Positions 33,645 to 42,375 of a stretch of 64,000 nucleotides of DNA are shown here, piece after piece; within the stretch, counting starts at the first letter, position 1; every line of letters begins with the position of its first letter. This DNA is from Terriglobia bacterium (GTDB taxonomy: Bacteria; Acidobacteriota; Terriglobia; Acidiferrales; UBA7541): NCBI GenBank assembly GCA_020073585.1, contig JAIQEV010000019.1, positions 1 to 64,000 of the forward strand. Reading direction: 5' to 3'. Both the position numbers and the translations under genes were made by a program. The notes under the pieces are model-generated. The model searched no databases. It was given only the letters and a program-made list of their open reading frames with translations, and was not told the DNA's origin.

Positions 33645-33947
33645 CTACGCGCGGCGCTCTTCGGCCTGGTGCGGAACGCCCATGCGGCGCATTTCGTCGG
33701 CGTAATACTTGCGGTAGAGAACGTCCCACTCTTCGCTGCCTTCGAGAATCTCTTTTTTCTGCGAGGTGATCTTCTTGCGGACCTCGGCATCCACCTTTTC
33801 CTCTTCGTGGAGCAGGGCCTGCAGGATGAGCACCACCTGATTGCGGATGGTGTCGCGGTCTTCGATGAATTCCACTTCGCCGCTGGCCACCAGCACGTCG
33901 GTGATCTGGTGCGAGAGGCGGATGATTTTTTCGCGGCTGAGTCGCAT
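33645..33947 (-). CDS. DUF507 family protein (copy 1)
   Basis: About 100 residues, start chosen at MRLSREKI (33947); an ATG two codons upstream is possible. 'LSREKIIRLSHQITDVLV', 'IRNQVVLILQALLHEEEKVDAEVRKKI' and 'EEWDVLYRKYYADEMRRMGV' are typical of DUF507, small helical proteins common in Acidobacteriota and related phyla and usually found as adjacent pairs. Function unknown. Confidence 0.85.
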   Translation of the reverse strand: MRLSREKIIRLSHQITDVLVASGEVEFIEDRDTIRNQVVLILQALLHEEEKVDAEVRKKITSQKKEILEGSEEWDVLYRKYYADEMRRMGVPHQAEERRA

Positions 33948-34022
33948 GCCCATCCCTGAACTGGAAATCACTCTTCCGTCATGGCCCGTTTACCCGGCGC
34001 ACGGCACGCGCCGATCCCGCGC

Positions 34023-34304
34023 TCAGCGCAGGATCAGCTTGCGGTCGCGGGCCAACTGGGCCTTGGCCTTCTTGAACATCTCCTGATAGGAGACGCCGGT
34101 GCGGCGCATCTCGTCCTGGTGCTGGATCAGGATCTCGCGGACCTCGTCGTTGAGGCGGTCCTCGACGCTCAGCTCTTCCTGCATCTTCTGGCGGACGCGC
34201 AGGGCCACCGGCTCGACGGCCTTGGTTTCAATCTGCTCGCTGTCCACCAGGCGCTTGACCACTTCCGTGGCCATGTACGCGACGAAATCTCGAGAGAGGA
34301 GCAT
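34023..34304 (-). CDS. DUF507 family protein (copy 2)
   Basis: 93 residues: 'LLSRDFVAYMATEVVKRLVDSEQIE', 'VRQKMQEELSVEDRLNDEVREIL' and 'QDEMRRTGVSYQEMFKKAK'. A paralogue of the neighbouring protein (33645-33947), with the same helix order and the shared 'EMRRxGV' element; it is transcribed first. The tRNA pair lies just beyond on the other strand. Confidence 0.85.
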   Translation of the reverse strand: MLLSRDFVAYMATEVVKRLVDSEQIETKAVEPVALRVRQKMQEELSVEDRLNDEVREILIQHQDEMRRTGVSYQEMFKKAKAQLARDRKLILR

Positions 34305-34409
34305 GCCACCCGCTTCCTGTGCACCGCAGCAAAGAAGAAAGTTTACTGGCTCAAGCGGGAAAGTGCAAGGAAGGCGGCGGGCCTGGGAATGCGGAGAATT
34401 CGCGGCGCG

Positions 34410-34438
34410 TTGACGGTGTGCGGCGCTTCCTGTACGAT
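34410..34438 (+). promoter_or_regulatory. Sigma-70 promoter of the tRNA-Val/tRNA-Asp genes
   Basis: TTGACG (34410-34415), a 17-base spacer and TACGAT (34433-34438) lie 11 bases before the tRNA-Val 5' end. Five of six and four of six consensus bases with ideal spacing make this the best sigma-70 promoter in the window. Confidence 0.82.
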
Positions 34439-34448
34439 GATGGTGCAG

Positions 34449-34524
34449 GGGCGGTTAGCTCAGCGGTTAGAGCATTCGGTTTACACCCGAAAGGTCGTCC
34501 GTTCGAATCGGACACTGCCCACCA
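34449..34524 (+). tRNA. tRNA-Val (anticodon TAC)
   Basis: 76 bases. Acceptor GGGCGGT pairs with ACTGCCC (one G-T), anticodon stem TTCGG/CCGAA with loop TTTACAC gives TAC, T-arm GTTCGAATC is standard, and CCA is encoded (34522-34524). It reads GUA and, by wobble, other Val codons. 20 bp upstream of tRNA-Asp; the two probably share one transcript. Confidence 0.95.
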
Positions 34525-34544
34525 TCTGTAAAGAATACTTCCGC

Positions 34545-34621
34545 GGGGACGTAGTTCAGTTGGTTAGAACGCTGCCCTGTCACGGCAGAGGTCGCGGGTT
34601 CGAGTCCCGTCGTCCCCGCCA
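34545..34621 (+). tRNA. tRNA-Asp (anticodon GTC)
   Basis: 77 bases. Acceptor GGGGACG pairs with CGTCCCC, anticodon stem CTGCC/GGCAG with loop CTGTCAC gives GTC, T-arm GGTTCGAGTCC is standard, discriminator G, and CCA is encoded (34619-34621). Confidence 0.95.
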
Positions 34622-34700
34622 TTCATCTCCCGGCGCTCCGCGGAAGCCGCTTCTGCCCTCTGATTTTCCGCCGCGGCCAAATCGCCAAGTTTCCGCCAAA

Positions 34701-35201
34701 TTAAACGGCCCCGTCGCCGGATCTCTCCGCGCGGAACATCTCCGCGCCGTCGAAGCTGCGCAGCTTTTCCGCGCGCACGACGAGAATGACGCGGCCGGGG
34801 CTCAGGAAGCGCCGGGTCTCGGCGGCGCGCTGCTCCGGGGTCAGCGGGCGGTCCCAGGTATCGAGATGCACGGAGACCCAGCGGGCGACAAGCTGGGGAT
34901 CGGAGGAAATTTCGGCGCGGCCACGCAGCGTCACCTGGCGCAAACCGCGGTGAAAGCAGAGGGAGACGGCGGGATTGCGGAGGACCGCCTGGACCTTGTC
35001 GCGGTTGGCGGTGGAGGTGAGCATGACGCAGCCGTCGAGCACCACATAGGCCATGGCGCAGGCCACCGGCGCGGGCTCCCGGGTGACTCAGGCGAAGACG
35101 CAGTAGAAGGGCGGGCTCTCGATGAGCTTCCAGGCTTCCGCGTCGCTCAGGCGGTACGGCTCGATGTACTGGCGGTTCCACCAGGCTGGCCGCTCGCTCA
35201 A
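34701..35201 (-). pseudogene. PPOX (pyridoxamine 5'-phosphate oxidase-like) gene interrupted by an in-frame TGA
   Basis: On one frame, a TTG start at 35201 with AGGGAGG upstream opens 'LSERPAWWNRQYIEPYRLSD' and continues to 'ESPPFYCVFA', then a TGA (35090-35088), then 'VTREPAPVACAMAYVVLDG', 'MLTSTANRDKVQAVLRNPAVSLCF' and on to the stop at 34701. Both halves together make one FMN- or F420-binding split-barrel protein of ~165 residues, with the TGA in the first core strand. A TGG-to-TGA change would restore Trp. Either a nonsense mutation, an assembly error or readthrough; nothing supports selenocysteine. Confidence 0.72.
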
Positions 35202-35332
35202 CGATTCCCTCCCTGCCCTTGCGGCGCCGCAGCATCCGCCGAGCGGGTACCCTAGCACACTCCGCGGAATAATCGCACGCCGCAGCACAGCTTGGGGAGA
35301 GTTTCCGGCGTGGAAGGCCGAAAGGCCGGCGG

Positions 35333-35701
35333 TCAGCGCGAGCGCCGGAGCTCTTCAATCCAGCGCACCAGGGTGGTGTAGGAGTTACCTTCGACGTCCA
35401 GGAATTCGAGGCCCATGCCCACGCGCGGCTTGACGGCGCGAACGGTGGCCAGGATCTCCACCTGCTCGCCCTTGAAGATCAGCTTCAAGCGCACGCGCAT
35501 GCGCACGGCGAGAGGGCGGCTGGTGCACACGAAGCATCCGCCCAGGGAAATGTCGGAGGTGATCCCGGTGGAGCGGGACCCCGAATCGAGATCCAGCAGC
35601 TCGGCATTCGCGCTAAAGGCATAGCGAATGGCATAGCGGCGGTCATGGATCGCGGATGCGGCTGAGTTGCGGTCCTCAGTTGGCTGGCCCATGCGAAACA
35701 C
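35333..35701 (-). CDS. PilZ-domain protein (probable c-di-GMP receptor)
   Basis: 122 residues. One PilZ barrel: the Arg-rich 'HDRRYAIRY' supplies RxxxR and 'TSDISLGGCFV' supplies D-x-S-x-x-G; 'GMGLEFLDV' closes the barrel. PilZ domains bind cyclic di-GMP. It is divergent from a second PilZ gene at 35853, next to the chemosensory operon. The start could be the first or fourth codon (MFRMGQ). Confidence 0.88.
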   Translation of the reverse strand: MFRMGQPTEDRNSAASAIHDRRYAIRYAFSANAELLDLDSGSRSTGITSDISLGGCFVCTSRPLAVRMRVRLKLIFKGEQVEILATVRAVKPRVGMGLEFLDVEGNSYTTLVRWIEELRRSR

Positions 35702-35852
35702 CCTGATCGGCCGACGCCCCTGGCAAAGAAGCGCCGGCTAAATCCCGCCGGGCATTTGCGAGATGGGCAAACGCCCCCTCGTCAGCGGCGGGTCGTACAA
35801 AGAACTGTGCTAGTCTCTCCGTGTTGCTTCTCTCTCGATACGAAGACCAACG

Positions 35853-36683
35853 ATGAGCACCGACAAGACTCGTCAAAGCGACCGCGTGGCCCTGCGCGTA
35901 CCGGTGGAAGCCTCCTGGTACAACAGCAGCGGCCAGCCCGTGGCGCAGACCGTGGAAACGCTGCTGATCAGCCGCGGGGGAGCCGTGCTGCGGCTCGCCG
36001 AACAGCTGGCCACCGGGCAGGAAGTGCTCCTGCAGCGGCATATGAGCGACACCGTGTGCAAGACGGCGCACGCCACGGTGGTCACGGAAATCGACCGCGA
36101 TCCCCGGGGCTTCATCTATGCCGTGGCCATCCGCGATCCCCAGCCGGATTTCTGGGACATCGACTTTCCGACGCCCGCGCAGGCCGCGGACGCCCTGGCG
36201 CGCATGCTGATGGAGTGCAGCTTCTGCCGGCGGCGCGAAATCGTGTACCTGAACGAGCTGGAGCTGAAATCGTTCGAAGTGCGCAAGTGCGTGGCGCGCA
36301 TCTGCCGGCACTGCTCCGCGCCTTCCATCTGGACCGAGGCGCGCTCGGAAGAGCGCGGCGGTCCGGAACGCGCCGAGGCCAGCGATCTTTCTTCCCCGGC
36401 AGATCAAGTGCAACCCTCCCGCAACCGGGCGCGCATCAAAGCCCGCGTCCTGGCCTGCATCCGCCGCCGCGGCTTCCAGGAAGAGATCGCCGTGTGCGAG
36501 GACCTCTCGCGCGGCGGCCTGGCGTTCCGCAGCCGCAATCAATACCCGGAAGGCACGCGGCTGGAAATTGCCGTGCCCTTCACGCCGGGCAACAGCGCCA
36601 TCTTTGTGCCCATCCGCATCGTATCCTCGCGGCTGATTCCCGCGGCCGGGCTCTATCGCCACGGCGCGGCCTATCTCAAGTAG
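35853..36683 (+). CDS. Tandem PilZ-like protein with a central CxxC zinc-ribbon
   Basis: 276 residues. N-terminal PilZ-like barrel ('QSDRVALRVPVEA', 'LLISRGGAVLRLAE'), a middle segment with two CxxC pairs ('MECSFCRRRE' and 'ICRHCSAP', ~residues 122-155) that look like a zinc ribbon, and a C-terminal PilZ domain ('RIKARVLA', 'CEDLSRGGLAFRSR'). The first domain's second motif lacks the usual Asp; the second domain is closer to a real c-di-GMP site. Convergent with cheX, suggesting a role in the same behaviour. Confidence 0.83.
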   Translation: MSTDKTRQSDRVALRVPVEASWYNSSGQPVAQTVETLLISRGGAVLRLAEQLATGQEVLLQRHMSDTVCKTAHATVVTEIDRDPRGFIYAVAIRDPQPDFWDIDFPTPAQAADALARMLMECSFCRRREIVYLNELELKSFEVRKCVARICRHCSAPSIWTEARSEERGGPERAEASDLSSPADQVQPSRNRARIKARVLACIRRRGFQEEIAVCEDLSRGGLAFRSRNQYPEGTRLEIAVPFTPGNSAIFVPIRIVSSRLIPAAGLYRHGAAYLK

Positions 36684-36704
36684 CGCGGCACGCGGCACCG
36701 CCGG

Positions 36705-37208
36705 TTATTCCGCAGCCGGCGCGGCAGCGCGTTCCATACGGCGCCGGCGCAGATAGTGCATGGAGATGTTCAGATAGACCTCCCCGCAGGGCGTCTCGAT
36801 GCACAGAACCATGGCTTCGGTATCCGCGCTGCCCGCCAGCCCCACCTCCTGGCCGTGAATCTGCGGAGGGAAGATCTTGAAACGGAATCCCTTGTCATTC
36901 AGGAGCGTGACGGAATTGCCGATGATCATGTTGGCGAGCTCGCAGACGGTCTCGCGAACGACCTGCTCGCTTTCCGGGAGGTCGCTGCCCGCGAGATGAC
37001 TGGCGACTTTCATGGCCACGTCCGGCGCCAGATCGAGAATCACCCGCCCCTCGATCTCGCCCTTGATGAGAATGAGAGCCGCGACGCCCTTGCGGCGATA
37101 GGTCTCCTCATCCATGGAAAGATCCAGGATGTTGGTGGGGGCCTGCAGGGCTTCGGCGAAGACGGCGTCCGCCGCGTTGATAAACGGCTGGATCAGCTCC
37201 ATTTTCAT
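36705..37208 (-). CDS. cheX: CheX-type CheY-P phosphatase
   Basis: 167 residues. CheC/CheX family motif E-x2-N-M-x2-G-N in 'ETVCELANMIIGNSVTLL'; 'INAADAVFAEAL' at the N-terminus matches CheX. CheX homodimers strip phosphate from CheY-P. It overlaps the cheY stop by 4 bp and is the last gene of the minus-strand chemosensory operon. Confidence 0.9.
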   Translation of the reverse strand: MKMELIQPFINAADAVFAEALQAPTNILDLSMDEETYRRKGVAALILIKGEIEGRVILDLAPDVAMKVASHLAGSDLPESEQVVRETVCELANMIIGNSVTLLNDKGFRFKIFPPQIHGQEVGLAGSADTEAMVLCIETPCGEVYLNISMHYLRRRRMERAAAPAAE

Positions 37209-37660
37209 TGGTCGAACTCCTCCCCCGCGGCGACGGGGGCGGCGGAGGCGCTGCCGGCCTCATCGCTCAGGACATAGCGCAGGATTTCGTACAAGCCGTC
37301 GGGCTTGACGGGCTTCTGCACGAAGTGCTTGGCGCCCTTCTGCAGCGCGGCCAGAATGTTTTCCTGATAGCCGACCGAGGAGACCATGATGATGCGGGCC
37401 TCGGCGTGCTGCCTCACGATGCGCTCCACCGCCTCGATGCCTTCCATCTGCGGCATGGTGATGTCCATGAGGACCACGTCGGGCTTGACGCGGTTGTATT
37501 CCGCGATGGCCGTCAAGCCGTCGCCGGCTTCCGCGGCCACCTCGCCGCCGAACATCTCGATCATCTTGATGATGTTCTTGCGCGCGAAGACCGAATCATC
37601 CACTACCAGGTAGCGGACCGGCTGATTGTCTTTTCGAAGCAGAGCGGCAAATTGCGGCAT
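37205..37660 (-). CDS. cheY: CheY-type response regulator of System 1
   Basis: 151 residues. Single receiver: 'YLVVDDSVFARKNI', phospho-acceptor Asp in 'VVLMDITMPQMEG', Ser/Thr switch in 'IIMVSSVGY' and Lys in 'FVQKPVKPDGL'. The Ala-rich tail of ~20 residues carries no motif. A 4-bp overlap with cheX ties it to its phosphatase. It lies 29 bp after cheB. Confidence 0.93.
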   Translation of the reverse strand: MPQFAALLRKDNQPVRYLVVDDSVFARKNIIKMIEMFGGEVAAEAGDGLTAIAEYNRVKPDVVLMDITMPQMEGIEAVERIVRQHAEARIIMVSSVGYQENILAALQKGAKHFVQKPVKPDGLYEILRYVLSDEAGSASAAPVAAGEEFDQ

Positions 37661-37689
37661 GGCCTTCTCCTTATTCCCCAGGCGCCCTT

Positions 37690-38832
37690 TCAGGCGCGCG
37701 AGGAAGAAACAGGTATCCTTCGTTGCGTTTCGTTCTTTTCCGTCTTTTCAACCCCGTCCGTTCTCTCGGAGCTTCGGCGATGGCTTCCGTAGTGGCTGAC
37801 GAGATGCGCGCCGATTCCTTCCAGCGGAACGATGGTCCCCACAAAACCCTTTTCCATGGCCGCGCGGGGCATTCCGCTCACCACGCAACTGTCCTCGCTC
37901 TGCGCGATGGTCGGCCCGCCCGCGTTCTTGATGGCGCCCAGGCCTTCCGCCCCGTCCTCGCCCATTCCGGTCATCAGCAGCCCCACGGCGCTGGGGCCGA
38001 ACTCCTGGGCCACGGCATGAAACAGCACGTCCACCGAGGGGCGATGCCCGTTCACCGGGGGACTGTCGGAAAGCACGGCCATATCGCCGCGGGGCATGCG
38101 GCGGGCCAGGAGATGGCGGTTGCCGGGACAGATGAGCACGCGCCCGGCCAGCAGCAGATCCCCGGAACGCGCCTCGGAAACGTCCAGGGCGCAGCAATCG
38201 TTGAGGCGCTTGGCGAACATTTCCGTAAAGCCTTCCGGCATGTGCTGGACCACCAGGATGCAGGCGGGGAAATCCGCCGGAATCTGCTGCAGGACATACT
38301 GCAGGGCGTTCGGACCGCCGGTGGAAATTCCGATGGCGATGATGCGGTTCGGCGCGGTGGCCGCGCGCTGGCGGCTTTTCTCCACCGGCGGCGGCTCCGC
38401 GGAAACCTGCGCCGCGTTTCTGCGGGCCTTGACGCGGCTGGCCACCTTGATCTTCTGGATCAAGTCCGCGGCGATGGTTTCCAGGCGGCCGGCGGCTGCG
38501 CCTTTCGGTTTGGCGACAAAGTCGATGGCGCCGAAGGCCAGGGCCTTGAAGGTCGAATAAGCGCCCTCGTGGGAGTGCGTGCTGCAGACGATCACCGGAA
38601 CCTGCTGCTCCTTGGTGATCAAGCGCAGGGTTTCCAGCCCGTCCATCCGCGGCATCTCCAGATCCAGCGTGACCACATCCGGGCGCAGCTCCTCGATCTT
38701 CTTCAGGGCAAACGCGCCGTCCATGGCCGTCCCGACCACCTCGATGGAGGAATCCGCTTCGAGAATGCGCGGGATCAGCTTGCGCATCAGCGCGGAGTCG
38801 TCCACTACCAGAACGCGAATGGGTTTGCTCAT
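37690..38832 (-). CDS. cheB: Chemotaxis methylesterase CheB (System 1)
   Basis: 380 residues. Receiver domain ('VLVVDDSALMRKLI', Asp in 'VVTLDLEMPRMDG') and methylesterase with catalytic Ser in 'GISTGGPNAL', His in 'VVQHMPEGFTEMFAKRL' and Asp in 'GMGEDGAEG'. It removes methyl groups from the receptor. Overlaps cheA by 4 bp. A charged C-terminal tail of ~30 residues is unusual. Confidence 0.95.
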   Translation of the reverse strand: MSKPIRVLVVDDSALMRKLIPRILEADSSIEVVGTAMDGAFALKKIEELRPDVVTLDLEMPRMDGLETLRLITKEQQVPVIVCSTHSHEGAYSTFKALAFGAIDFVAKPKGAAAGRLETIAADLIQKIKVASRVKARRNAAQVSAEPPPVEKSRQRAATAPNRIIAIGISTGGPNALQYVLQQIPADFPACILVVQHMPEGFTEMFAKRLNDCCALDVSEARSGDLLLAGRVLICPGNRHLLARRMPRGDMAVLSDSPPVNGHRPSVDVLFHAVAQEFGPSAVGLLMTGMGEDGAEGLGAIKNAGGPTIAQSEDSCVVSGMPRAAMEKGFVGTIVPLEGIGAHLVSHYGSHRRSSERTDGVEKTEKNETQRRIPVSSSRA

Positions 38833-40913
38833 GCGATAGCTCCCAGGGCCGGGGCGCGCGAGAGGCGCGCCAGCACCGCGGACACGTTCAGAATCAGCAC
38901 TACCGTTCCGTCACCGAGAATGGAGGCCCCGCTCACCAGATCGCTGGTGATGATCTCTTCCGGGAGGGCCTTGATCACCAGTTCTTCCTCGCCCACCAGG
39001 CTGTCCACGAGCAGGCCGAAGCGGCGTTCCCCCGCGCCAATGACAATCACAAAGGAGCGCTTGCGCGCCTCCACGGCGTGAATGCGCTCGAGGCTGCTGA
39101 GGCGCACCAGCGACAGGATGTGATCGCGCAACTGCAGAACCTCACGCTGATCCACGCGGTGGATTTCGGACTCGGAAACCCGCGTGATCTCCACCACCGA
39201 AGAGAGGGGCACGGCAAAAAGACGGTTGTTCACGCGGAACATGAGGGCCTGGATGCTCGCCAGGGTCAGCGGCACGCGGAGCTGGATGAGGGTGCCCTGG
39301 CCGAGCTGCGAGGAGACCTGCACGGTGCCCTTCAGGCGGTCGAGCACGCTGCGCACAATATCCATGCCCACGCCGCGGCCGGAAACTTCGGTCACTTCCG
39401 CAGCGGTGCTGAGGCCGGGCTCAAAGATGAGATTGAAGGCCTCGGCGTCGCTGAGACGCTCGGCGTCCGCCGCCGAAAGCAGGCCGCGCGCGACAGCCTT
39501 GGCACGGAGACGCGCGACGTCAATGCCCCGCCCGTCATCGCGCACTTCGGTGACCACCTGCGCGCCCTGGTGGTAGGCGTTGAGAAAGACCGTGCCGCGG
39601 GCGGGCTTGCCGGCGGCCAGGCGCGCCTCGGGGGGCTCGATGCCGTGATCCACGGCGTTGCGCACCAGGTGCGTGATGGGCTCGGCGAGCGCGTCGAGGA
39701 TGCCCTTGTCGAGATCGGTATTTTGCCCGGCCAGCTCGAGGGCCACATCCTTGTTGCACTGCTTGGCGACGTCGCGCACGACGCGCGGGAAGCGGCGGAA
39801 AAGCTGCTCCACGGGAACCATGCGGATCTTCAGAACCGACTTGTGCAGCTCGTCCAGCACGCGCGCCTGAAAGGACAGAGCGTCCAGGAGTTTGGCGTGC
39901 AGGGGGTCGTGGGCGTGCCGCCGGTCGAATTCGACGATGGCCCGGTTCAGCATGGACTTGCCGATGATGAGTTCGCCGACCAGGTTCATCACGGAATCGA
40001 TGCGCGCGGTCTCGACGCGGAGCGTGCTCTCGACCACGGCATTGACCGCGGAAGCGCTGCCGCTGGGGCGCTGCTCCGGTGCGCCCTGCGCGGGGGTCGC
40101 CGCGCCGACGGTCACGGTGGCTTGGGCCTCGAGGAGTTCGCTGAGCAAGTCGTGCTCGGGGGTTTCCGCCGGGGTCGCGCGGGCAATCACCAGGTCCGCG
40201 ACAATCGCGGGAATCTTGCAGCGGCGCGCGATGGCCTCTTCCGTCATCGTGCAGGCGACGGCCGCCTCGATGACTTCCACGGATGCGGCCGCGCTGTTGT
40301 CCTCGGGATGCAGAGCGATGACCGTGCCGATGCCGTGGAGCACGTTGCGTACCAGCTGAAAGGCCGCAGCGCGCATGGCGCTCTGCGGGTCGATGCGCAG
40401 GGCCAGGTTGTACACGTTCTCGCCGCGGTGCAGGGCCTCGGAAATCATCAACTGCTCGTATTCGCTCCAGACGAAGCGCGCGGTCAGCCGGTTATCGGCG
40501 GGCGCGGCGGCGGGAGTGTGCGTCGCGGCCTTCAGGAACTGGCGAATTTGCGCGCGCAGCGGCTCCGTGGAGGGGGGCTCGACATTCTGGCGGTACGCAT
40601 TCAGCAGCGAATCGAACACGTCGGCGGCGGCCAGCACGACTTCCGCAAGCTGCGCGCCGCGGACCTGGCCGATCTCCGGCAACAGCACGTCCTCCAGCTC
40701 GTGCGCCATCTCGCTCAAGCCCAGATAGCCGCAGGCGGCGGAATCGCCCTTCAGCGTGTGCACCACGCGGCGCACGCGGCGAATCACTTCGGGGTCCGCA
40801 GGATGCGTTTCCAGCTCGAGCCCGGCATCGTTCAATGTCTGCAGCAGCTCGTACGCGCTCTCGAAAAAGAGCGCGCGCAGATCCCCGCCGCGATCGTCGA
40901 GCGGATGGCTCAC
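38829..40913 (-). CDS. cheA: Chemotaxis histidine kinase CheA (System 1)
   Basis: 694 residues. P1 Hpt with His52 in 'VVHTLKGDSAACGYLG'; a ferredoxin-like P2 (~155-260, 'YNLALRIDPQSAMRAAAFQLVRN'); dimerisation helices; HATPase with 'LVRNAVDHGIEPPEARLAAGKP' and 'VRDDGRGID', 'GRGVGMDIVRS'; and a C-terminal CheW-like domain. It phosphorylates CheY/CheB. Overlaps cheB and cheR by 4 bp each, so the operon is translationally coupled. Confidence 0.96.
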   Translation of the reverse strand: MSHPLDDRGGDLRALFFESAYELLQTLNDAGLELETHPADPEVIRRVRRVVHTLKGDSAACGYLGLSEMAHELEDVLLPEIGQVRGAQLAEVVLAAADVFDSLLNAYRQNVEPPSTEPLRAQIRQFLKAATHTPAAAPADNRLTARFVWSEYEQLMISEALHRGENVYNLALRIDPQSAMRAAAFQLVRNVLHGIGTVIALHPEDNSAAASVEVIEAAVACTMTEEAIARRCKIPAIVADLVIARATPAETPEHDLLSELLEAQATVTVGAATPAQGAPEQRPSGSASAVNAVVESTLRVETARIDSVMNLVGELIIGKSMLNRAIVEFDRRHAHDPLHAKLLDALSFQARVLDELHKSVLKIRMVPVEQLFRRFPRVVRDVAKQCNKDVALELAGQNTDLDKGILDALAEPITHLVRNAVDHGIEPPEARLAAGKPARGTVFLNAYHQGAQVVTEVRDDGRGIDVARLRAKAVARGLLSAADAERLSDAEAFNLIFEPGLSTAAEVTEVSGRGVGMDIVRSVLDRLKGTVQVSSQLGQGTLIQLRVPLTLASIQALMFRVNNRLFAVPLSSVVEITRVSESEIHRVDQREVLQLRDHILSLVRLSSLERIHAVEARKRSFVIVIGAGERRFGLLVDSLVGEEELVIKALPEEIITSDLVSGASILGDGTVVLILNVSAVLARLSRAPALGAIA

Positions 40914-41815
40914 GTGGCCGCCTCCAGGCGCTGGTAGGCCGTGCCGTTATTCTCGTGGACCATGCGGAATTTGGTGCTCAGCCCGAACAGGCTCTCCGCG
41001 TGCCCCACGAACAGGTAGCCCCCCGGATTCAAGCAGTGCCAGAACTTCTCGATCAGCCGCTTCTGCTCGGCCTCATCGAAGTAGATCATCACGTTGCGGC
41101 ACAGGATGATGTCGTTGCGGCGCGGCAGAAATTCCGTCTTCAGGTTGTGAAAGTCGAACTGCACGAGTTCCTTGAGCGCGTGCTTCACGGCGTATTTGTC
41201 GCCGGCTTTCTCGAAATAGCGCAGCCGTGTGGTGTAGTCCACCGGCTCCATGTGCGTTTCCGAATAGGCGCCTTCCTGCGCGGTGCGCAGCGCCGCGTAA
41301 CTCATGTCCGAGGCCAGCACCTCGAGCTTCCAGGGCGGCGGGATCAGGGGCTTGGGCGAAGGCACCTCGAAGGGCAGCGGATTGCGCAGGTAATAGTAGG
41401 CCAGCGCGTCGCAGAAGAGCATGGCCACGGAGTACGGCTCCTGCCCCGTCGAGCAGCCCGCGCTCCAGACGCGCATCGTCCAGTCGCGGCGCTCCTGCTT
41501 GCGGTGCAGCAGGTCTTCCAGGACCGTCTTCTGCAGCAGATCCAGTTGCGGCTTGTTGCGGAAGAAACTGGTTTCGTTGACGGTCAGATTTTCGAGCAGC
41601 AGCGCCAGCTCCTGCTTGCCTTCGCGGCTGGTGAGCAGCCGGTAGTAGGCGTAGAAGGAGTCCAGTTGGCAGGTTTTCAGGCGGCGCTGCAGCCGGTCTT
41701 TCAGGAAATGGGCGCGGCGCTCATCGAAGTACATTCCGCATTCCTGGTAGATGAGCGTTTGCAGCAGCTTCAATTCGGCGTCGGTCAGCGGAACCTGTGC
41801 GATGACGGTTTCCAT
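40910..41815 (-). CDS. cheR: Chemotaxis methyltransferase CheR (System 1)
   Basis: 301 residues from the ATG at 41815. 'GMYFDERRAHFLKDRLQRRL' N-domain and the SAM-binding domain with 'VWSAGCSTGQEPYSVAM', 'DIILCRNVMIYFDEAEQKRLI' and 'GYLFVGHAESL'. It methylates glutamates of the receptor. Separated from cheW by 55 bp. A longer in-frame start exists but encodes shadow-like sequence. Confidence 0.95.
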   Translation of the reverse strand: METVIAQVPLTDAELKLLQTLIYQECGMYFDERRAHFLKDRLQRRLKTCQLDSFYAYYRLLTSREGKQELALLLENLTVNETSFFRNKPQLDLLQKTVLEDLLHRKQERRDWTMRVWSAGCSTGQEPYSVAMLFCDALAYYYLRNPLPFEVPSPKPLIPPPWKLEVLASDMSYAALRTAQEGAYSETHMEPVDYTTRLRYFEKAGDKYAVKHALKELVQFDFHNLKTEFLPRRNDIILCRNVMIYFDEAEQKRLIEKFWHCLNPGGYLFVGHAESLFGLSTKFRMVHENNGTAYQRLEAAT

Positions 41816-41870
41816 AGGGGATTCCTGGAGCGGTTCCGGCCGTTGGCCGCAGCCCGGGGCAACTGCCCCG

Positions 41871-42347
41871 TCAGCGCATGCTGGCAACGGGTTCCGCGGC
41901 CTCCTCGATGCGCCCGAATTCCGGGCGGTGCAGCAGTTTCGCGATATCCAGCAGAATGATCAGCCGCCCCTTCAGTTTGCCCACGCCGGTCACGTAACCC
42001 GATTCCCCGTCGGAGAACATGTTGCCCGGGGCTTCGATCTCCGATGGCGGAAGCTTCAGCACTTCCGACGCGGAATTGACAATGAGCCCCAGGAGCCGGT
42101 TGTGGAGCTCCACGACGAGAATGCGGTTTTTCTTGTCCGCGCGAATTTCCGCCTGCCCGAAGCGTTTGCGCAGGTCCATCACCGGGATGATCTTCCCGCG
42201 AAGATTGATGACCCCTTCGATCATCTCCGGGGCGTTGGGCACGACGGTGATGTCCGGAACGCGCACGATCTCGCGCACGGCGGAGATGCGCACGCCGTAC
42301 GTCTCGTCCCCGATGCGAAATCCCACTACCTGGAGGTCTTTTTCCAT
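41871..42347 (-). CDS. cheW: Chemotaxis adaptor CheW (System 1)
   Basis: 158 residues. Single CheW domain: 'VVGFRIGDETYGVRISAVREIVRVPDITVVPNAPEMIEGVINLRGKIIPVMDLRKRFG' region and 'GLIVNSASEVLKLPPSEIE'. It bridges the receptor and CheA. Located 28 bp after the mcp gene, on the same transcript. Confidence 0.95.
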   Translation of the reverse strand: MEKDLQVVGFRIGDETYGVRISAVREIVRVPDITVVPNAPEMIEGVINLRGKIIPVMDLRKRFGQAEIRADKKNRILVVELHNRLLGLIVNSASEVLKLPPSEIEAPGNMFSDGESGYVTGVGKLKGRLIILLDIAKLLHRPEFGRIEEAAEPVASMR

Positions 42348-42375
42348 CGCACAAGCTCCGGATACTTCAGGAATG

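Noticed and set aside
35088-35090. Selenocysteine at the TGA in the PPOX gene
   Set aside because: PPOX proteins are not known selenoproteins and I saw no SECIS-like hairpin just after the codon; Trp-to-stop is simpler.
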